DNA from: Formivibrio sp.
Lineage (GTDB): Bacteria > Pseudomonadota > Gammaproteobacteria > Burkholderiales > Chitinibacteraceae
Reading direction: 5' to 3'
Length of the DNA: 47,884 nucleotides
NCBI GenBank assembly: GCA_031291275.1
Contig: JARLJJ010000649.1
Span: 1-47,884 of the forward strand
This document shows, one piece after another, positions 36,436 through 44,289 of this stretch. Positions within the stretch are counted from its first letter, which is position 1. Each line of letters begins with the position of its first letter. The notes beneath the pieces were generated by a model. That model had not been told where the DNA came from and ran no database searches. It worked only from the letters and a program-made list of their open reading frames with translations. A program made the position numbers and the translations under genes.

Positions 36436-37863
36436 TCAGCTAGCCGACGCTGGCTTTTCCATCTCCTCTTCGTCCGTAATCTGCATGATCATTGTGAACG
36501 ATGACAGGACCGCGTTGGCGCCACAGTAAGTCACCATCTGCCCGTCCTCGAAGAAATGCTGGTTTAGAGGGCCAAAGCATCCGATTGGCAGTGGGCGCAA
36601 GGCACGGGGATTGTGGAACACCTGTAGCTCGTCAGCCCACCCTTCCGAATAGCCTTCGTTCCCAACCTCTTCGACGAACCGCTTGCCCACCACGGCGTTT
36701 GGGTCTGGATCGTAGCGAATACCGGCGCGAATGTATCGATGCTTCGGAGGCGCATAGCCTGCCAGCACGCCAATGCGGTCAAACTTGGCCAATGTCCCGG
36801 CATTTGAGAATACGACGGCTGACACATTTTCGGCGTCCGGAAGGCTGAAGAAGCCGGATTCAATTGTCTTCCCCTTGAACCTATGGCTCTTCAGGTCTCG
36901 GTTCGTGATGACGAGCTTACCGTCAACCATCTCCCAATCCGTGGTGAAACCGTAGAGATATGCCCAGATCGCCGACTGGGTATAAGTCATCGACCCGAGT
37001 TCGTCCTCCGACGCTGGCTTGTGGAAATCAGCCACGGCGATCACGAACGGCAATCCAGCAACTCCTTCCTCCTCCCAATAGGCCTTACCGGCAGCCGAAC
37101 GCCGTTTGAGCTTATTCGTCAGTGAGTTGCCATACTTGATTGGCATGTAGTCAGCGAGAAAGGCAGCGATCTCTTCGGGTGTCTTCGGGTTTGGGTGCTG
37201 CGATAGCACGCCATCCTTCGACGGCGCGACCGTCGTCGCCTCTACAGCAAACGCGACCCCTGGTGCGCTGACCCGGAAATCCGGCGCCTCGCCGTGGGCA
37301 ACGTCATAGCCGCCCTCCCGAAAAGTCGCCCACAGATACAATTCCCACAGACGCTGATCGAACTGATGCCGCTGAAATTCTCTAACGAAGTGCGGATCGG
37401 CCGCAGTCAGCCAGGGCCCAATCTCGCGCAACACGGCCCGCGCTGGGGCCCTTCCTGGCCGTTCGATCAATTCGACAAAATACGGGTGCAGCTGATCGGG
37501 CCGCGTGCCCGGAATCGGCGTCAGGAGATCAACGGGCGCATTGGTCTCATCGCCTTGAATGCCGAGTTCAGCCAGATCGGCCACTCTGCTCACTTCTGCG
37601 ATTTTTAGGCGTAGTCCTGCCTCCGCCCTACGCATACTGGTCACACTCACATCGAGGTGGACGCCCCGGAATCTCCCAAGCCGATCGCGCACCATGAGCG
37701 CCCAGCCGTAATCGTTGTCGACACGATCACGGAAGACAACGCCGATGACATTTTCATCCAAATCAGACCAGTAAGAAAGTTCATCAGCGACAAGTTCAGT
37801 CGGCGATAGGCGTGTCCCAATCGCGAATAGATCAAACCGCTCTCGACTTAGCCTTTTCGTCAT
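36436..37863 (-). CDS. PD-(D/E)xK nuclease-like protein of the GHKL module
   Basis: A 475-residue protein that I cannot assign to a named family. Around residues 180-215 it reads LWELYLWATFREGGYDVAHG, EAPDFRV and VAFAVEATTV. This has the helix-E, P-D and E of a PD-(D/E)xK fold, but the usual lysine after the E is a threonine, so activity is uncertain. The N-terminus is beta-rich (NVIGVVFRDRVDNDYGWAL). The ATG at 37863 lies 42 bases after the HEPN gene. It is the third gene of a three-gene set and may be its effector. Confidence 0.65.
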   Translation of the reverse strand: MTKRLSRERFDLFAIGTRLSPTELVADELSYWSDLDENVIGVVFRDRVDNDYGWALMVRDRLGRFRGVHLDVSVTSMRRAEAGLRLKIAEVSRVADLAELGIQGDETNAPVDLLTPIPGTRPDQLHPYFVELIERPGRAPARAVLREIGPWLTAADPHFVREFQRHQFDQRLWELYLWATFREGGYDVAHGEAPDFRVSAPGVAFAVEATTVAPSKDGVLSQHPNPKTPEEIAAFLADYMPIKYGNSLTNKLKRRSAAGKAYWEEEGVAGLPFVIAVADFHKPASEDELGSMTYTQSAIWAYLYGFTTDWEMVDGKLVITNRDLKSHRFKGKTIESGFFSLPDAENVSAVVFSNAGTLAKFDRIGVLAGYAPPKHRYIRAGIRYDPDPNAVVGKRFVEEVGNEGYSEGWADELQVFHNPRALRPLPIGCFGPLNQHFFEDGQMVTYCGANAVLSSFTMIMQITDEEEMEKPASAS

Positions 37864-37905
37864 AGCGCAATCACTTCGATCCGCGCCGGGCACGACGGAT
37901 GATCA

Positions 37906-38496
37906 TCACCCGAGGCGAAATTGCGGCTTCGCCAGAATACGCACTGCGATGCCGATCGCGAACCACGCATCTTGCTCGATCAGGGCGTCGGACCGAATGC
38001 CAGCTGTAATCGCCCGGCGGTCGATGTTCTGGTCATCGGCGACCGGGCGGAAGTGGCTCAGCGGATTTCTCAAGCCCATCAGCCGTTCCAAGTCGCCGAA
38101 GTCCTGGCCGGAGATCAACTTTCGATCCTGGCAGCGCTTCAAGGTATCCCTGAAGGCGATCCGAGGCGGCAGGTCATCCATCATCAGGCCGGTATGGAGA
38201 AACGCGGCCAGCAGGTTTTCGACGAGGGACTGGGAGAGAACGATGGTGGCGGCGAAGTTGCCATGGACAAACGACGAGCGTGCCTCTGTCCAGGCATTGA
38301 ACGTCGCCGCCCCACCGAAAAGCATGGTCCCCTCCGGACCCAGCGCGCCGCCGAGGTCCGCGAGATGGCGGAACCGAGTCACCTTTCCGGGCAAATCGTC
38401 ATGCAGATCGGCCAGCAAATGGCCGACCGCATCGAGATCGGAGATGCCAGAAAGCAGATCGGCCTGCGTGTTGTGGCCCTCCTCATCCGGGATCAC
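37906..38496 (-). CDS. HEPN-like protein of the GHKL module
   Basis: A 196-residue helical protein. Near residues 138-150 it has LMGLRNPLSHFR, where R143 and H148 form the Rx4H motif typical of HEPN RNases. The preceding VLSQSLVENLLAAFLH helix is usual for HEPN domains. HEPN proteins are common toxins in anti-phage and toxin-antitoxin systems, cutting host or phage RNA. The start is GTG with GAGGG upstream, 27 bases after the GHKL gene stop. Confidence 0.65.
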   Translation of the reverse strand: MIPDEEGHNTQADLLSGISDLDAVGHLLADLHDDLPGKVTRFRHLADLGGALGPEGTMLFGGAATFNAWTEARSSFVHGNFAATIVLSQSLVENLLAAFLHTGLMMDDLPPRIAFRDTLKRCQDRKLISGQDFGDLERLMGLRNPLSHFRPVADDQNIDRRAITAGIRSDALIEQDAWFAIGIAVRILAKPQFRLG

Positions 38497-38523
38497 GTCA
38501 GCCCTCGTGTCGGTATTTCCATG

Positions 38524-40500
38524 CTAGCCATTGAGGCCGAGGCGAGTGAAGAAGGCCGAATTCCGCGCCTTGGCATCCTTTAGGAGCTTGGAAAACGGCA
38601 CGATTTCGACGAATGCCTTCGGGTTATCGGTATAGCCGAACATCCCCTCGTTATCCGGGGTCGGTTGCAACGGCAGGCCGATCAGTTGCTTTCTCAGCCC
38701 CTCGGTCAGGTCGGCTACGATATAGCAGTCGAAGGATGTCCGCTCCCCGACATTCGAAATGACGCGGCCGCTCTTGTCGCGGAAGGTTTTCGACGATTTG
38801 ATCAGGTTCACATATCGCAACGCCTGCCGGATCGGGTCTTCGTTTGGATAGGCTTCGAGGCCGGGGCGCTTGAACTCCACCAGCACTACCTTGTCGCCGG
38901 ATTGCTCGCCCTCACGCCAGGCCAGGCAACTATCATAGAGGAACGCCAGGTCGGGGCGCTCCTGGCTCCCTGTATTCAGATATGACCTCGCCTCCTTGTC
39001 GGAGGCGAAGAAATTGAAAAACGCCAGGCGGTCATCCAGAAGCCAAAGGTTATGATCGTCGATGTCCGCGATTTGTGACGAATCGATCTTCATCGGGCAG
39101 ATCAGCGCGTGAACAGCGTCCTCAAGATGATGCCTGCGCTTCTCCGGGTCTTCGTAGGCTGTCAGTGCATCAAGAAAATCCAGGATCGCCTTCCGCTTGC
39201 TGACATATTCTGCCAGCGCGCCCTTCTTCTCGTCGTCCACGTAGCGCATATATTCATCGACTTTTTCCTGAATCTCCTGCTTGTGGGTGGGTGGTGCCGA
39301 TATCTCTTCAGACAGGCGCCGGAACTCACGTTGCCGGCGGTATCGCCGCCGGCTCATTGAGACGAATATTTCTTCCTGCTTCCCGGCACTGTTCAGCGGC
39401 AGTGCCTCGACGAATGTGTCGATCTCGTTGTTGATAAACAGAAATTGGGGATTCTCGCGAACCAGCGCCTGGGTGTTGCGGACCATCTCCGCCCGCGAGA
39501 CGGAAATGTAGTCCTTGAGGTATTCGCGGACGCTGGACGCCACGCCTCGGCGGATCAAGGTTTCCTCACTGGAGGAAAAGGTAAACCCATCGCGCTCCTG
39601 GTTCACGCTCTCGTCCAGATAGGCGCCGGATGCGCAGCCAATATAGATCGACTCGCCGTCAAGGCTTCGCAGGCCGATTTGTTCGTCGATGCATTGTTCC
39701 GTGACACTGCGTTCATGGGCGCAAAGGAACATCCAGTTATAGCTTTGCCCCCTTGGCCGGATGTCCTTGTTACATTTCATGTGCCGGACAGCGATCGTGA
39801 TCTCACTGCCATCGTCCAGCTTGACCGGCACGTCCGCGACGGACGTGTTGACGATCTTGTCCTTGAAATAGGTGGGAAGGTCGAACGCCTCGTCACCATC
39901 GATCAGTTCGGCGCTGGGGCAGGCGCCGGATGCCAGGATGGGGAGAAAATGGGCGATCAGCCGCTGAACGAGGGTCTCCGGTTTGGACGGACAGCGGCTC
40001 TTGTATTCGCTTTTGAACTCGCCAAGCGTAATGACAGTCCGAGGCGCAGTCGCGCCATTGGCAGCACCATTCAGTTCATTCCGAAGCTGGTTGCTCTCGT
40101 CGAGGACAAAATCAAACGACCGCCGCAGAAATTGGCCGCCATCTGCGTAGACGCTTTCGACTTTCGCGCCGCCGAACACGCGCAGCCAGGACAGACGCCC
40201 GACACCCTTACCGCCCAGGCCGATTTTCTGCCGGCTGTCAGGGGTACGGAAGGACCGGTAATTCTCGTCGGTGAAGCCGATACCATTGTCCTCGATCTTG
40301 AAGCCGATCACCTCGCTGCTGTCGCGGAGGATAGTAATCTGGATGCGCCCTTTGCTGGGGGCGTCATCGCCGAACCGGAGATTGACGGCGTGCAGCGCGT
40401 TGCTGAACGCCTCCATCAGCGGCAACAGCGCGTTTGTCTCCGACGGCTTGAGCGGGAGGCGGTTCACCCGCCCGACGATATCACTTACGAGATCAGCCAT
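38524..40500 (-). CDS. GHKL-type ATPase with C-terminal nuclease-like domain
   Basis: A 658-residue protein. The N-terminus is an Hsp90/MutL/MORC-like ATPase: N-box EAFSNALHAVN (E30, N34), G1 box DNGIGF (71-76) and G2 box GGKGVGRLSWL (96-106). The middle is helical with a charged stretch (SRRRYRRQREFRRLSEEI). The C-terminal third has RPDLAFLYDSCL and VVLVEFKRPG, the D and E-x-K of a PD-(D/E)xK fold. This suggests an ATP-driven clamp joined to a nuclease, as in several anti-phage proteins. The ATG at 40500 follows GAGGGGGGG. It heads the GHKL-HEPN-nuclease operon and lies 120 bases behind the RM operon. Confidence 0.8.
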   Translation of the reverse strand: MADLVSDIVGRVNRLPLKPSETNALLPLMEAFSNALHAVNLRFGDDAPSKGRIQITILRDSSEVIGFKIEDNGIGFTDENYRSFRTPDSRQKIGLGGKGVGRLSWLRVFGGAKVESVYADGGQFLRRSFDFVLDESNQLRNELNGAANGATAPRTVITLGEFKSEYKSRCPSKPETLVQRLIAHFLPILASGACPSAELIDGDEAFDLPTYFKDKIVNTSVADVPVKLDDGSEITIAVRHMKCNKDIRPRGQSYNWMFLCAHERSVTEQCIDEQIGLRSLDGESIYIGCASGAYLDESVNQERDGFTFSSSEETLIRRGVASSVREYLKDYISVSRAEMVRNTQALVRENPQFLFINNEIDTFVEALPLNSAGKQEEIFVSMSRRRYRRQREFRRLSEEISAPPTHKQEIQEKVDEYMRYVDDEKKGALAEYVSKRKAILDFLDALTAYEDPEKRRHHLEDAVHALICPMKIDSSQIADIDDHNLWLLDDRLAFFNFFASDKEARSYLNTGSQERPDLAFLYDSCLAWREGEQSGDKVVLVEFKRPGLEAYPNEDPIRQALRYVNLIKSSKTFRDKSGRVISNVGERTSFDCYIVADLTEGLRKQLIGLPLQPTPDNEGMFGYTDNPKAFVEIVPFSKLLKDAKARNSAFFTRLGLNG

Positions 40501-40620
40501 TTTCCCCCCCTCAATGCCCCGAGCTGCCGAAACCATGATCGCCAATAGGGGGCGTCGCCACGCTAAACGCGCCCGGCGAGCATCCCAGCTTGTCGCCCCC
40601 CTGTCGCATCCGCATCTTTG

Positions 40621-41496
40621 TCAGCCCACGTCTTCGCAAAGATCATGCGCGCAAGCCGACAGGCCGACGAAAACCAACGCTGCCAAGACAGCATCCTCCC
40701 GCCGCAGGTCGCGCTTCACGACGGCTTGGTTTCCGGGGTGGCGTATGTTGGGATATGTGTTCGCGAAGGTATAGGCGCGGTCGAAGATGTTGGCGAACTC
40801 GTTGCTTGGGAAGCGGTTGCCATTCCGCATCCGCGTCAAGGCTCGGCTGAATTCGTTTTCTTGTCCCGCCGAGGCCGAAACCAGCATGTTTTCAGCCAAC
40901 AGGGAAGCGGTGCGGATCGCCTCCTTTGCGTTGATCTGGCTCCAATCCACGGACTGGCGGTGCCAGGCGTTTTCAAAGCCCGCAAGGGCTTCCTGCAATT
41001 GGGGACTGACGGCGGTGCGTGCGAGCAAGCTCTGGTAGAGACCGTCAAGCTCCCCATGCAACAGGGGCATCAGCCTCAGGGGTGCGCCATCAAGGCGATA
41101 GGGGAGCGTGTGGCGTTTTACGAACTGTTCAAGGCGCGTGCGGTAGGCCGCTTCCAGATCGGGGCTGCCATATTCTTCCAACGCAACAGCGATGTCTGCC
41201 AAAAGGATCGCGATCGCGCGCCCGCCGACAAAAAACTGCGGTTTGATCCGCCGGAGTGCTGCGCGCGCGTCTGCCACGCTGTCCAGGTAGGTCGCCGTGT
41301 CTGCACGCAGCGCATCCAGCGCCGGATATCGGCCCGCACCCACAAAGATTGTCGCCATGCCACGCGGACGCACAAGCAGCGTGCGGACTATCTCGACAGG
41401 CAAGTCAGGGTGGGCGTCCGCGAACTGGGCGAACAGTGGCCGCCAGAGTTCTGCCCCGGTATAGCGCCAAGCGGCTTGCAGGCGGTCTCCGGTCAT
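40621..41496 (-). CDS. unknown helical protein at the end of the second RM operon
   Basis: A 291-residue mainly helical protein that I do not recognise. The ATG overlaps the hsdS stop (ATGA, 41493-41496), so it is made with the RM proteins. It has no signal peptide or membrane segment. Some stretches (AKEAIRTASLLAENMLVSAS) recall helices of abortive-infection or HEPN-type proteins, but no Rx4-6H motif is clear. A protein made with the RM complex could regulate restriction or be a second-line toxin. Confidence 0.7.
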   Translation of the reverse strand: MTGDRLQAAWRYTGAELWRPLFAQFADAHPDLPVEIVRTLLVRPRGMATIFVGAGRYPALDALRADTATYLDSVADARAALRRIKPQFFVGGRAIAILLADIAVALEEYGSPDLEAAYRTRLEQFVKRHTLPYRLDGAPLRLMPLLHGELDGLYQSLLARTAVSPQLQEALAGFENAWHRQSVDWSQINAKEAIRTASLLAENMLVSASAGQENEFSRALTRMRNGNRFPSNEFANIFDRAYTFANTYPNIRHPGNQAVVKRDLRREDAVLAALVFVGLSACAHDLCEDVG

Positions 41497-42659
41497 CCGA
41501 ACACCTCCGCCGAAAGCCCGGCGGCCATGGCATCGGCCTTGGCGGCGGCGGCGTCGAGGTGGCGGGCGAGGGATTCAAGACGGTCGGTTTGTTCGGAAAA
41601 TGCAGTCTGGATAGCGAGAGGTGGCAAAGGGATCGGCACCCGGACGAGCTTGGCTTGAGATATATTTTTCATGCTGCCGCTCGTACCCGAGCCGATCACT
41701 GCAAATATCCGCCTGATTTCTGAAGAGCGTAACAGCGAGTAGGCATATCGCGGCTCCATCCGCGCTGGGGTCCATTCGATTCGCCAAATCTTGTCGGGGA
41801 GCAACAGGCCAGCAGGAACGTCGTCAGCTATGGCAACCGCCCCAACCAATTCGCTGGTGTTCGCGCGAGAAAAGAGAAAGTCTCCGGGGCGCACATGATG
41901 ATCTTCCGCAGGGATATGATCGTCGGGCGCCGGTTTTGCCTCGTGCGCCTTGAATATCCCAGACGTGACCGCACTCACTTTCATGATGCGGTATTGGCTT
42001 GTTCCGTTCCCAGCTTCGATGTTTTTCCCACCAGTGATACGGGTGATGACATCACCCAGTTCTACAACCGGCCACCCCTTGGGGTTGGTGGCGGGGTCGC
42101 CGAAGGTGTCGAGGAAGAGGGCGGGGATGATGGCGCGGGCTTTGGCGCGGGCGGCGTCGGCGCGGCGCCTGATCTCCGCCGCCCGGTCCAACAGCCCCAC
42201 AATCCGCCGCTGCTCGTCGAGCGGCGGGAGGGGGATGGCCATATCGAGCAGGACCGACATGTCAGCCCTGGGCATCCGCGCGCCCGTATTCTTCGCCATC
42301 AAGGCGTCGATAACGTGCTGCCGGCGCACCCAATGGAACAAATAGCCCCGATCAAGACGGGCGGCGTCCGGCAATAGGGGAACTAACTCGGTCGATGCGC
42401 ATCCCGACTGTCCAGGGAGCGCGATTTTCCGCAGGTAAGGCCGCAGTTTGCCGAACAGAACGTGACGGTCGTCGAACAGAAACGCTTGGCCTTTCCCTTC
42501 GCCAGTGCGGGAGCCTTGGCCGAGCACGATCCGCCCTGACTCTGGGTCAACGTGCTCCATACCAACAAATTCGAGCCCTTGGCCAAGCGCCTCGGATGCC
42601 GCAGTGACGCGGCGATCCAACCGGCAAACTTGGCCCAGTTCGATAGTGGCGACGCTCAC
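41493..42659 (-). CDS. hsdS: type I restriction-modification system, specificity subunit (HsdS), second system
   Basis: A 388-residue specificity subunit with two target recognition domains (about residues 1-150 and 195-345). Each is followed by a helical spacer: IPLPPLDEQRRIVGLLDRAA, and LPPLAIQTAFSEQTDRLESL. It has little resemblance to the first HsdS and so should read another target. The ATG overlaps the hsdM stop (42656-42659). Confidence 0.92.
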   Translation of the reverse strand: MSVATIELGQVCRLDRRVTAASEALGQGLEFVGMEHVDPESGRIVLGQGSRTGEGKGQAFLFDDRHVLFGKLRPYLRKIALPGQSGCASTELVPLLPDAARLDRGYLFHWVRRQHVIDALMAKNTGARMPRADMSVLLDMAIPLPPLDEQRRIVGLLDRAAEIRRRADAARAKARAIIPALFLDTFGDPATNPKGWPVVELGDVITRITGGKNIEAGNGTSQYRIMKVSAVTSGIFKAHEAKPAPDDHIPAEDHHVRPGDFLFSRANTSELVGAVAIADDVPAGLLLPDKIWRIEWTPARMEPRYAYSLLRSSEIRRIFAVIGSGTSGSMKNISQAKLVRVPIPLPPLAIQTAFSEQTDRLESLARHLDAAAAKADAMAAGLSAEVFG

Positions 42660-44281
42660 GCCACCGCTTCCTGTAGTTCAGCGGCCAGCGCCTCGATATC
42701 GCCGAGGATCGCGGCCGTTTCGTCGCGCAACTCCGCCAGCAATTCGCGCGGATCGCGGTGCTGTGCCGCCTCGCGGCTCTCGGGCCGATAACGCGAGGCG
42801 GAGAGGTTGAAATCCTCCCGTTCGATCGTCGCCGCGTCCGCGAACCACCAGTTTTCCGTCCAGGGCTTTTCCGCGTCGCGACTTTGCCAATCCGCCAGCA
42901 TGTCGCCACGACTGTTGAAGGCGGCGATCAGGCCTGGCAGATCGTCGGCCTCGATCGGCTGCTCGTGGTTGGCGTCCAGCTTGAAACCGTCATTGCTGGC
43001 GTGCAGGAACATCACCCGTTCCGTCCGCCCGCCCTTGGCGAACACCAGAACCGAGGTTTTCACCCCCGAATAGGGCTGGAACACGCCGCCGGGCAGTGAC
43101 AGCACCGCCTCCACTCGATTGTTCTGCATCAAGATGCGGCGCAGTTCCTTATGCGCACCGGTCGAGCCGAACAGCACGCCCTCCGGCACCACCACGCCGC
43201 ACCGCCCGCCAGGCTTGAGGTTGTCGATCATGTATTTGACGAACAACAGTTCCGTCGCCGTGCTGGTGCCGATGCGCACGTCATCGACGATGCGGTCGCG
43301 GTCCAGGCGCCCGGAAAAGGGTGGATTGGCCAGCACCACGTCATAGCCGTCCAGCGGCAAGCCTTTTTCCGCCTTGGCCTGACGGTCGAAGCTGGTGGTC
43401 AGGACGTTGCGCTTGAGAATGCGCACGTCCGGCAAGCCGCGCAGCGCCAAGTTCATCGAGGCGAGGCTGACCATCTTCGGATCGACATCGTTGCCGTAGA
43501 AGGTCGCGGTTTGCAGCTTGCGCCACTGGGCGGCGCCCATACGGTCGCCATAGCCGCGCTCGAAGGTTTTGCCCTCCAGTTCGGCCACGTCGCGGCCATT
43601 GGCCGAGGAGTTGGCGAGGCGGATATGCTCATAGGCCGCCACCAGGAACCCGGCGGTGCCGGCGGCGGGGTCATAGACCGTCTCGCCGATTTTGGGGTCC
43701 ACCAGATCGACGATGGCGCGGATGATGTGGCGCGGGGTGCGAAACTGGCCGAGTTCACCGGCCTGCTTGATCTGGCGCAGCACATGCTCGAACAAATCGC
43801 CCTTGGTGTCGGGGTCCGCCTGTTCGAGGCGCAACTCGTTCACCAGGGTCACGATCTGGGTCAGCACGGTCGGCTCGTCGATGGACAGCCGCGCCTGCGC
43901 CATGAAACTCATGCCGAAGGCGTCGCCGATGGTGGCGAAGAACGGGAACACCTCGTCGCGCACGAAGGTGACGAGCTGTTCGCCGGACATGGCGTTGGCC
44001 CATGACGACCAGCGCATCCGTTCGCGCGGCACCGTCTCCACGCCCTTCGTCGGCGCGTTCAGCGGATTGCGCAGCGTCCAGTCGCCCGCGAAGAGAGAGG
44101 TATAGTCACGGCCGGTCGCCTTGGCCTGGCGCAGGTTGGCGCCGTCGATGCCCTCGATCATGTAGAAGAAGAACAGGAAGCTGAGCTGCTCGGCGTTGGA
44201 CAGCGGATCGGGATAGCCGCCGCCATAGAGATAGTCGCGGATCTGATCGACCTTGCGGCGCATGTCGGGGGTAAAGGGCAT
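42656..44281 (-). CDS. hsdM: type I restriction-modification system, methyltransferase subunit (HsdM), second system
   Basis: A 541-residue N6-adenine methyltransferase subunit. The HsdM_N helical part (KVDQIRDYLYGGGYPDPLSN) is followed by VYDPAAGTAGFLVAAYEHI (SAM binding) and VVLANPPFSG (catalytic NPPF). It ends in a helical spacer-binding tail. It lies 8 bases behind hsdR in the order phd-hsdR-hsdM-hsdS-unknown. Confidence 0.94.
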   Translation of the reverse strand: MPFTPDMRRKVDQIRDYLYGGGYPDPLSNAEQLSFLFFFYMIEGIDGANLRQAKATGRDYTSLFAGDWTLRNPLNAPTKGVETVPRERMRWSSWANAMSGEQLVTFVRDEVFPFFATIGDAFGMSFMAQARLSIDEPTVLTQIVTLVNELRLEQADPDTKGDLFEHVLRQIKQAGELGQFRTPRHIIRAIVDLVDPKIGETVYDPAAGTAGFLVAAYEHIRLANSSANGRDVAELEGKTFERGYGDRMGAAQWRKLQTATFYGNDVDPKMVSLASMNLALRGLPDVRILKRNVLTTSFDRQAKAEKGLPLDGYDVVLANPPFSGRLDRDRIVDDVRIGTSTATELLFVKYMIDNLKPGGRCGVVVPEGVLFGSTGAHKELRRILMQNNRVEAVLSLPGGVFQPYSGVKTSVLVFAKGGRTERVMFLHASNDGFKLDANHEQPIEADDLPGLIAAFNSRGDMLADWQSRDAEKPWTENWWFADAATIEREDFNLSASRYRPESREAAQHRDPRELLAELRDETAAILGDIEALAAELQEAVA

Positions 44282-44289
44282 AGTTGGCC

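Noticed and set aside
39445-40548. Long plus-strand open frame opposite the GHKL ATPase gene
   Set aside because: The minus strand carries the complete N, G1 and G2 boxes of a GHKL ATPase; the plus frame is a composition-driven shadow.
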